Part shown: piece after piece, positions 54,566-64,000 of the stretch
How positions within the stretch are numbered: position 1 is the stretch's first letter
Layout: each line of letters begins with the position of its first letter
NCBI RefSeq assembly: GCF_003254395.2
Contig: NC_037649.1
Coordinates: 2,889,001-2,953,000, forward strand
Source: Apis mellifera
Taxonomy: Eukaryota > Arthropoda > Insecta > Hymenoptera > Apidae
Reading direction: 5' to 3'
Length of the DNA: 64,000 nt
The notes under the pieces: model-generated
Told to the model about the DNA's origin: nothing
Databases searched by the model: none
The model's input: the letters and a program-made list of their open reading frames with translations, nothing else
Made by a program: the position numbers and the translations under genes

Positions 54566-55699
54566 TAAACATATAGTTTCGATATATAATTTATTTTGAT
54601 TTTAAATAATTTGTTATTTGAATAAAAGAAATTGGAATATATTTATAATATATCTTTGTATTCAATTATTTTTAAGTCAAAATAAATATATAATATTTAA
54701 ATTCTCGAAAACAAAAAATAAATAAAATTAAAATATTAAAAACCATTGACAAATAATTAAAAACAAATATTATAAATATGAAATATTTAAGTAGTTACAA
54801 ATTTAATAAATAAAAATTATAAGCATTATATAATATGATATATTATTTAATTCTAATTTTTAAAATTTGAAAAGTTTAATTTTTTTTAATATCAAATATC
54901 TCTTCGAAATTTGCAAATTTTTGAAATCCGATATGAAATTGTATAGAATAAATATATTTTGAATATAATTATTGAAATATTATTATGTTTTAAAAATATT
55001 CAAAATTTATGAAATAAAATATGGATATTGAAATTAATTCGGATTAAGTACATATTGAATTTCAATCTCAAGTTCTAAATTTCAAAAATTTAAAGATTTA
55101 ACAATAAATAGAATCACTGGATATCAGTGAATATTTCGAAAATTTAATTTTCTGTTCAATTTATTATATATAAGTATTATGATCATTATGATCATTTTTT
55201 AACTATTTTAAATACTTTTCAATAAAACAATTTAAACAAAATTTAAATAATTATATAAATTTTAACATATATTTTTATATCAAAAAATCGTCCAATTTTT
55301 AAATAAATAAAATTAATAAAAAATTAAATATAAATATAAAATTAAAATATAAAATTAAAAGATTATGTAGAATTTATGTTTATATATGTATATATTATAT
55401 TTCAGAAATAATTTATAAACATTCAGATTTATAATATATAACATATAAAGATATAAAATATTTCACATAACATATAAAATATTTTCATATAAAGTTTATT
55501 CTTTTAAAGAAGAAGAATATCGATCAGTGATTGTAAAATAAAATAAAAAATATGAAAAGATCTGAAAGAAACTTATTCTACTTATTTTATATGTTTCTTA
55601 TAAAGAATAATTATATTATATACATAGAATAACAATATCGTGTGAAATACATGAAATTGACAAAACCTTGCACAAATTTAGTTTTTTATATAAAAGAAA

Positions 55700-55870
55700 T
55701 TTTAGAAGAGAGGTAAGAGAAGACACATAGTATTGTCTCTTCCGATTCTTAAGATAGAGCATAGATTTGCCGATATTAATGCGTCAAAAGAATGCAACTT
55801 TTCGTTTCGCTCTATTTTCTTCAGGTTTATAGATAGAGAAATAAATCTAAAACTACCCGAACCCGAATAA
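55700..55870. other. Small GC-elevated intronic island
   Basis: About 170 bp with raised GC, containing a GAGAGGTAAGAG donor-like word near 55708 and a TTTTCTTCAG acceptor-like word near 55817-55826. Frames are short on both strands and nothing is recognised. It could be regulatory. Confidence 0.22.
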
Positions 55871-56879
55871 TCCGTTCGAAGAAAATATATAAATTAAATA
55901 TATATAAATTTATATCAGATTAAATTATAAGAAAAAAAAAATTTAAGTCTCGAAATATTTTTCATATTTTAAAAATTATTTTGAAAATATCAAATAAATT
56001 AATATAAAATAATAATATAATTAATATAAAATTAATATAAAATAAATCGTTTATTTATTTAAAGTATTGTATATTTTTAAAATTATTTTATTGTATATTA
56101 ATTTTTAATTTTATCAAAATTTCTTTTTCATTAAAATCTTGTAGATTTATGAAATTTTTATAATTTTTTGAAATATTTTTCATAAAATATACTTATATAT
56201 TTCAATAAATATAAATATATATATAATAAATATAAATAAATATATAAAAGATTATGATTATGATATTATGATATATTATTTTTCCAATATGTTTTTAAAT
56301 ATATTATTAAAAAATTCAAAATAAAAAAGAAATAATATAACTTATTTAATTATTATTTATCAATATTTTTATTGCAACTTAAAACTATATTGATTCAAAT
56401 ATTTGAAGTTTTTTCCCACGAAAATACAAATTCATAATAGAAAAAATTTAAAAATGAAATTTTTTTTAATGAATAATTCAAATTGCCTTGTCAAAAATTT
56501 TGAAAAAAAATCCAAACTATTTTTATCAAAATTATTTTATCTCAAGTATTTTTTATTTATTTTCATTATAGTATACAATCTTTAATTAAATTAAATATTT
56601 CAAATTTTTTTAATATTTTAAAAAAAATACAAAAAAATTTTGAATGAAAAAATTCAATATTTTTATTAGAACATAAAATTACTAGTTAAATACAATATTT
56701 AAATTTTTTTAAATATTTAAAAAAAAAATTCAAAAGTGAAATTTTGATTACTTAACGATCCAATTTTTTTTAAAAGATTTAGAATTATTACAATATCAAA
56801 TGAATCTTATATCAAAAGAGATTCAATATGTAAGTTCATCATAAGACATTCAATATGTAAGTTTTTTTACTAAGTATAT

Positions 56880-57320
56880 CAGTTTCGTGAATTAGCTTCC
56901 GATCACGTGATTTGATGACTATGCGGAAAGTATCACTGACGTAGTTTACGAAACAGTTAACGAGCGTTCCTTTCGACTTTGGCCAAATTCCAGGACGAAC
57001 TTTCAGCCGTATTTCGCAGTTAGAATTCGAAACATTCCGTCTTCGCCTTTTTCACTATTTGTTCTTTTCCTATATCACGGACTCGTTTTGCCTCATTTTG
57101 TTTCGACACATGTATGCAATTATTATCTTAGTCTTAGGCATCGATTGTGTCTATGCAGAGCCCGATTAATAAATTAGTTTGGAATAAAATATGTAATACC
57201 TATCCTGAATCAAACTAAATTTATAACGTTGAATAAATTAATATGTGCGAGTTTGTCAACTAGTATTTCAATCAAATTTCAATCAATTCTATCGTAGCAG
57301 AGTTTCCAAATCAAACTTGG
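56880..57320. other. GC-elevated intronic island with palindromic E-box and open frame
   Basis: This is one of the most GC-rich blocks in the window. It carries a 10-bp palindromic E-box, ATCACGTGAT, at 56902-56911 (the extended type bound by bHLH-Zip factors such as USF/MITF/TFE) and a TGACGTAG word near 56937. A + strand frame stays open for 88 codons (56911-57174) without an ATG at its start. Acceptor-like AGs inside it give phases that do not fit the neighbouring PDSS1 exons. I favour an intronic enhancer over an exon, with modest confidence. Confidence 0.35.
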
Positions 57321-60077
57321 ATATAATTTATTTGAAATAACGAATTATTTTTTGTTTATTTTGCAAATAATATAAAAAAAGTAAAATTATTTTATATAAA
57401 TACAATAAATTAAAATAAATACAAATATAAAATATATAAAATATATAAAATACAAATAAATTATTTTTGAATACGAATAAATTTATAATATGAATCTATT
57501 ATATTATAGATTATAAAATAATAAAAATATAATAAAAATGAAGAATTAAAAGATCAAAAAATTCAAATACATGAAAAATAAAGAAAAAATTAAAATTTTG
57601 AAAAAAATTAAAATTTTATTATTTATTCACTTTATATTAAATAAAAAATTTTATATCTCAAAAATTAATTTTACAAAAATTATTTTTATACTGTGAATCT
57701 GAAAGATTGAATGCAAATTTTTTTAAATATTAGAAAATAATCGTATATTTTTTATTTTTTTGTTTTTTTTTATTATCGTAATATTAATATTAAAAATATT
57801 GAATTCGTATTTTAAAATAATTTAAATTTTTTAAATTCTCAGAAATCTCGAAATAAAATATATATTTATATATTTTTTAGAATATTTATATTATATTTTT
57901 TAGAATCTAATTTGATATTTTCATATTTTCATATTTTCATTATAATCCTGACATATTTGTTAGGAAATATTGTATAATAGTATCGAAAGAATAATTGAAC
58001 TGACGTAATAGAAATTGGATTAGTGATGAGTCATTACTTTTGAAGCACATTGATTCTTAGACAAAGAATCATAATATTATATATCAAAAGAAATTGAATC
58101 AAAAATAATAATTGTTATCAAAAAAAATTGAATTGTAAATGATAATTATTAGTTTTTAAAGTACATTTTGAAAAAAATTAGTAACGATATATTTGCAATT
58201 TACATATATTTTGAATGTATCGGTATGTTTTTATTATATTTTTATTTCTCATACTTGATATTAATAAATATATGATCTTGAGATTCAATTTTTTAAATTC
58301 TTTTAAAAATTTATTTACTAAATTTCCTAATGTATTTACTAAAATATATTATTTGAGTAAATATTTGAAGTCTCGATATTAATTCGAATAATTTCGATAT
58401 TTTTAGCTTTATAGTGTATACGAATGCAATTTGATATTATATGCATATTCTATTTTGATATCAAATGAATTTTAAATCAGTAGTACAGAATTATTTAAAT
58501 ATCATAAGAAAATCTATCATGTCTATCACTAGATTGAATCATTGAGACATTGTTGATATCTTTCTAATTTTTCATATATATATTTATCGGATTAAATTTT
58601 ACACACCGATTAATATATTGATTATAAGTATAAGGAATCAGTATCTATATTTTGTTTTATAGATTTCAAATATTACTTAAAAACAATAATATTTCAATAA
58701 TTATATTTAAAATTTATTCATTTTATATCAAACTAATATCACATCTTGGAATAAATACTTATAAATTTTCAAACAATATTTATAAATATATTTTATGATA
58801 TATTTATAAATATATTTTATGATATTAAAAAAAAAATCTTTAATAAATAGCATTTATTCAAATTTTCAAAATTAGAATTATCTAAGATTTTAAATAATAT
58901 ATTTGATATATAACATATTACTTTGTTTGTTAAATTTATTATTTAAAAATATTTTATTCAAAAATAATAATTGATTTTAATCAATTTTTTTTTCTTAATG
59001 ATATATTCTAATTTTGATAATTAATACTTTTTAGCGTAGAAAAGAAATTATTATGAAAAGATAGAATTATAAAATTGAATTTTATATAAAAGATAATTGA
59101 TTTTAAAATAGAAATTAAGATTTAAAGATAGAAAGATTAGAAGAATCAGGGAATTCATAATGAAATATAATTTTTGAATTTATTTGATATAAGTTCAAAT
59201 ATATTATATTGTTTTTATTTTCCATAATATTTATAGAAGATTCAAATTAAATTGACAAACTTGAAATCTGAATTTGCGAAATATTTAATCTTATTGTTGT
59301 ATAATAAATATTTGAAAGATAATCTTCAATTCGATAGAAAGAATAATATTATAGAAAATTTTAATTCTAATGTGGTATTTGATTTAGATGCAGATGGGTA
59401 CAATGTCTAATGTCTCCTCATTTTTGTTATTAATTACTATCAGTTACAAATTGTTATTAATAATGAAAATATTAATAAAATAAATATTAAATTTTTTATT
59501 AATTAATCATTAAGAAAATATGTAAAATAAAAATATAAATCTAATTTTAATATTCTCTTTTTAGTTTTATATTTCTAAATTTTCTTTTTCTTTACTGTTT
59601 TTTTATATTTAATAAATTTTATTAAAATAATTTATTTATTTTAATAAATAATAAGTGTAATATTAGACAATAAAGTATTAACAAATAACAGATGACACAA
59701 TTTTAATTAATTTAATATCATTTATATTGTAAATTTTTTTTAATAAAAAAAATTCTTTAATAATAAAAATAACATTATTCTATTATTTAATAATAAAATT
59801 GAGAGAAATAAATATATTAATGGAAAGTTTAGTTATAAAATTTTTTATCTATAACAAAAGTATATAAAGTAAATAATAATATTTATTTAAAACAAATTCT
59901 ATATTTTTTTGTAGTAATGTATAATTTTTTTATTTGAAAAATATATCAATTTCTTAATTTAAGTGACATGTATATAAAATATTAATATATAAAATATTAT
60001 CATTTTAAACTATATTATCAATGGAAAAATACATAAATTTCATTTTTTAAGCATTATTTAAAGTCAATAATTCAATT

Positions 60078-60217
60078 TTATATATTATATATTATATATT
60101 ATATATTATATATTATATATTATATATTATATATTATATATTATATATTATATATTATATATTATATATTATATATTATATATTATATATTATATATTAT
60201 ATATTATATATTATATA
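60078..60217. repeat. (ATATATT)n heptanucleotide microsatellite
   Basis: About 20 near-perfect copies of the 7-bp unit ATATATT. The clean odd-numbered period sets it apart from the TA runs elsewhere. Confidence 0.95.
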
Positions 60218-61894
60218 TTTATATATTATAAAAAGAAATTTATAATTTTTCAAACTCTATTTATTGACAATCCTTATTCTTCTCTCATATTATTTTTATT
60301 TCAAATAAAATAAAAAAAAATTTAAAAGAAAAGATAAAGCTAATAAAAATATGAGATCAAGATTTTAATTTATATGTAAAAATGAAATATTTAATAATAG
60401 ATTTAAATAAAATGAAAATTATCTTTTTATTTTATATCATTCATTTAATGTGTTCTCATTTGAATGAACGTTTTTTTGTTTTCATACTTTGTTCCTTTTA
60501 ATATAATTATAATTTAGAAGTGTGTATTATATCGTTTTCTACTTCTATGTTTTCTTATGTTTTCTTATGCGATTATAATAGAACTTTTTGCGCATACATA
60601 CTACTAAATTATTCTTAAATTATATGTATAATTTATATACTTAAATTATAATATATTAGCTTACATTAATTTAAATTATATATATGATTTATTTGGAAAT
60701 TTTTTTAAAAATCTGAAGAATATAAATTATTGTATAATAATATTAATTTAGGATATTTAAAATATATTGTATTTTTAATTGTGATATAATGAAAGTGATA
60801 TAAGAAATAAAATGGCAATAAAATGTAAATATATAAATATATTATATCATTTAAAAAATAAAAAAATTCATTTAAATGATAAGAATAAATTTGAAAAAAG
60901 AATTATAATAATAAAAAATGTTGTATCGATAAAAATATAATATAATTATTAGAAGAAACTAGATTTATTGTTAATGAAAAATTCTGAAATTTTTATAATT
61001 TTCAAATTATTAGACAATAAAGACATAATAATTATATAATAATGTTTATCACAAGAAATAATGTAAAAATTTGATAATAATTAATTATTTGCTATAGTAT
61101 ATTAAGAAATTAATTATTTATTTTCATCGAACTCAAATAAATTAAATATTTATATATTTATAAAATTTAAATGTAGATAACTAAAACATTACATATATGA
61201 CATAAAAAAAACATAAAATATTCAAAGTATAGTATGTATTATGATATTTATAAAATAAAAGAAATCTTTATTTAAGTTATATTTTTTAATTATAATAATT
61301 TAATTTTTCATAATAATTAAATTTTACATAAAAATTTAGCTTATATATAAGAATTAAAAAATAATAATAATAAATAATAAACTGACAAATAAATTATTTC
61401 TCAAATAAATTAAAAAAATAATTTTATTAAATTAATTTTATTAAATTAAAAAAATAAGTTTTAAAAAAACTTCTTTAAAATATCCTTAAAAGATTTTATC
61501 TCAAGAACTTATTATTTAAATGAATAATTCGAATAAATATTAATTCAAAATTCATTTGAATTTCAAATTTCGAATTTTTCTCAAATTTTTATTAAAATTT
61601 CTCTAAAATTCTATTTCTAAAATAAAAATATAAATAAAGATACAAATAAATAAATAAAAATCAATTGAAATAATTTATTATTTTATATTATATTATTATA
61701 TATTAAGATTATCTTCTATATTTATTTATAATAAAATGCATCCAAATTTGAATTTTATTAAAGAGAACATATAACAATTACTAAAATAAATAAATTGGAA
61801 ATAAAGAAACAAACAGAAACATGTGATTGGTTTTCTAATATTCAGAAGAAAATTCTTTTTTCCGAAGTCAAAGTTATGTTTGCTATTGTTCTAG

Positions 61895-62028
61895 GAACTC
61901 ATCAGGAATACGATATATAAAGAACTACAAACTATAGCGACATATTATTTCGATGGTAAAGGAAAAGCATTGCGGCCGATGGTAGCGATTCTCATGGCAC
62001 GGGCTATCAATTATCACAAGGAAAGAAA
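61895..62028 (+). CDS. PDSS1: PDSS1 exon with GKxxRP substrate-binding motif
   Basis: The acceptor TTTGCTATTGTTCTAG precedes 61895 and a near-perfect donor, GTGAGT, follows 62028. The exon is 134 bases, phase 0 on the left and phase 2 on the right. Its frame reads E-L-I-R-N-T-I-Y-K-E-L-Q-T-I-A-T, then Y-Y-F-D-G-K-G-K-A-L-R-P, then M-V-A-I-L-M-A-R-A-I-N-Y-H-K-E-R. The G-K-x-K-x-x-R-P segment is the conserved IPP diphosphate-binding element near the N-terminus of trans-prenyltransferases. The neighbouring A-L-M-A-R-A-like helix matches animal PDSS1 closely (human has Y-Y-F-D-G-K-G-K-A-F-R-P). Splicing to the exon at 47095 gives ...D-D-I-R-E-E-L..., as in orthologues. The aspartate-rich catalytic motifs are expected in later exons beyond the window. 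Confidence 0.95.
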
Positions 62029-63978
62029 GTGAGTTGTAAAAAGATATATTTTTCTCTAAATTTTTTCAAACTCATCAATAAATTTTTGATATTTCAGTTA
62101 CAATTATAGAATTAATTTTCATCATAAAATGTTTTGTTTTTTTTTTATGAATTATTTGTGGATAATTTAAACATATCTATATAGTTTAATTGAATAATTA
62201 AGATATAAGATGTTTATATCTTTAGAAAATCGATTTCGGATATTGAAAAAAATATAAAATATCATTCATATTTTATATAATTAAATTTTGGACCAAATAT
62301 TTAATAATTTATTTATATAACAATTTATGATGAAACATTAATTAAATTTTTAAATTAAACAATTAAACAAACAATTAAATAAACAATTAAAAAAAATTTC
62401 ACAATATGATCAAAACAATCAAAACTCAGCAATCTATGCTTCGATAGATTTTTATATTATTTCAATAATTTTAAAAATTGTTTTTGAAGATTTGCAATTG
62501 TTTTTTGCATTAACAATGAATTTGAATTTTTTCAAATTTTTCAGATTTTTAAAATTCACAATATAATATATCAACTAATCTTCTTCCCAAACTATGATCT
62601 AATATTTATAAAAACATTAAAAATTAATAATTTAAATAATTAATAATAATTTTAACTCTGGAAATCTAAAGTAATATTTATTTATATTCCATAAAATAAT
62701 TATTATTTTAATGTTAATATATTTTAATTTATATTTTTCTTATTCATAAATTTAAAACAAATTCTCAATATTTTTATAATTGAATTATATTTGAATTATA
62801 TTTATGTAAAATTATATAATATATAGAATTTTTCAAAATCCTTTATTAACAAAGTATGCATAAAATATCAATATCGCAAAAATGATATATTTTTATATAT
62901 AAGCGATCACTACATTTTTATATTTATATATGATTACTATATTTTTCTATATTACTATATTACTATATTTCTCAATGAAATCAGATGAGAATCAATCACA
63001 GAGTATTATTCTATATAAAAAGTTTCAAATTATTTGTAATCATATTATGTTATTCATATGATTTCTAAAATACATAATTGAATATTATGAGATGCTCATA
63101 TCTAATTCTAATTAATAGCAATATATCCATTATTATTTTCAAAAATCAAAATAAAAAGAAAATATCATTATAATTACTATCTTTTTAATATTTACTATAT
63201 TGAATCAATCATTGTAAGTTAAAAATATAAATTTATATTATTAATTATATTATTAATAGTTGGAAAATTTTCTAGGAACTATTTTTTATATTACTGAAAT
63301 AACATAAAAGTTTATATATTAAAATATAGGCTAATACATTAATGTATTTTGATTTTTTTGAATGCTTATATACTCAGAAATTAATTGTCAATTTAATTTA
63401 AAAATTTATCATAATTGATATCTCATAATCATTTGATATTTGAAAATTTAATTTAAAAATTTAAAATTGAGAATTACAAAATTAAGAATTAAAAACGAAT
63501 GAAGAATAATCTTATTTTTGTTTATTCTTTCTTATCCTTCTTATCCTTTCTTAGTATTGTTTATAGTTACTTACCAAATCAAATTAATTTTTATTCTTTA
63601 TCGTTTCTTTTCATTTTTTCATTAAATAATAATATCTTTTTTTAATGAATTTAAATTATTTATATAATATACTTTGGGATATTGTTAACTTCATTATTAT
63701 ATATGTTCTAAAGCATTTATTACATATATTGATTTTCAGTATAAGATATTTAAAAATTGATTTTTTATTGCCCATTAAATAATTTTATTTCATTATATAT
63801 CTATCTATTATTTTATTTATTATTCTGTATTATTTTAATTCATTTATATAATAAAAAAATCTAATTTAAAATTTTATATGAGAATCGAAAATATTTTCAT
63901 ATATTTTTTTTCATTCGATCCTTCAATCGAAAATGTTATTATATATTTGTCATATAGTATTATTTAAATGTTATTTAG
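62029..63978 (+). other. PDSS1: PDSS1 intron, about 1.95 kb, phase 2
   Basis: Runs from the strong donor GTGAGT to the tandem acceptor TAGTAG at 63976-63981. It is AT-rich throughout, and no gene, repeat array or RNA was recognised within it. Confidence 0.75.
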
Positions 63979-64000
63979 TAGCAAGAATCTGTCTGAACAA
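63979..64000 (+). CDS. PDSS1: Start of the next PDSS1 exon, cut by the window edge
   Basis: After the acceptor ending at 63978, the first base completes the split codon left by the previous exon (AA plus T, giving Asn). The remaining 21 bases read S-K-N-L-S-E-Q in frame. A K/R-N-L-S-E-Q-like segment leading into the conserved helix before the DDxxD motif is what insect orthologues have at this point. The acceptor is a tandem TAGTAG: using the second AG (63980-63981) would start the exon at 63982, drop one Ser codon and stay in frame. Only 22 bases are visible, so confidence rests on phase, splice site and context together. Confidence 0.75.

Larger units (their letters stand above)
47096..61894 (+). 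other. PDSS1: PDSS1 intron, 14.8 kb, phase 0
   Basis: The intron runs from GTTAGT to TTGCTATTGTTCTAG and joins two phase-0 exon ends. It holds a possible cryptic exon (49460-49534), GC islands at about 52690-52980, 55700-55870 and 56880-57320, the mariner element at 53636-54565, and a heptanucleotide repeat at 60078-60217. The rest is AT-rich DNA with no recognised gene on either strand, including 47096-49380, 49535-52680, 54568-55690 and 57320-61850. Confidence 0.75.

Noticed and set aside
56911..57174. 88-codon frame as a PDSS1 cassette exon
   Set aside because: Possible acceptors within it leave phase 1 or 2, whereas both flanking PDSS1 exon ends are phase 0.
1..64000. tRNA, rRNA, known microRNA, mitochondrial insertion or CRISPR-like array
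   Set aside because: I looked for cloverleaf boxes, rRNA-like blocks, familiar insect microRNA sequences, mitochondrial genes and spaced repeats and saw none. Low GC makes weak similarities unreliable by eye.

Overview
The window looks like an intron-rich, extremely AT-rich insect nuclear genome. By eye, GC is roughly 15-20% over most of its length, broken by short islands of about 35-45% GC. There are no prokaryote-style genes or operons, no rRNA or tRNA, and no CRISPR array. The base composition, a mariner element with a cecropia/Hsmar1-like transposase, and the type of gene present all suggest a honey bee (Apis) or close hymenopteran. That assignment is inference; no database search was possible.

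The one gene recognised with confidence is on the + strand at the right end. It is PDSS1, subunit 1 of the long-chain trans-prenyl diphosphate synthase that makes the coenzyme Q side chain in mitochondria. Three exons are visible: 46940-47095, 61895-62028, and the first 22 bases of a third at 63979-64000. They join in frame (intron phases 0 and 2) and include the family's YYFDGKGKALRP substrate-binding segment. The introns are about 14.8 kb and 1.95 kb. The catalytic DDxxD exons must lie to the right of the window. The 5' end is unresolved: a GC island with a TATA-like box at 41.1-41.5 kb is a possible promoter and first exon, but its best donor does not keep frame with the known exon.

Two DNA-transposon fossils are present. 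A 930-bp mariner lies in the large PDSS1 intron (53636-54565), with 30-bp inverted repeats and a TA duplication. It has an internal 5' deletion, a frameshift, a nonsense codon and an Asp-to-Asn change at the third catalytic position. An older, truncated Tc1/mariner relative lies at 5797-6155.

The left 46 kb holds no gene I can name. It contains a pair of diverged direct repeats of about 0.75-0.8 kb, 5 kb apart (12501-13315 and 17505-18246). It also has several GC islands that may be regulatory elements or unrecognised exons, one possible minus-strand exon at 28.8-29.0 kb, and many AT microsatellites, short tandem duplications and palindromes. Most short open frames here are chance gaps between stop codons in AT-rich DNA.
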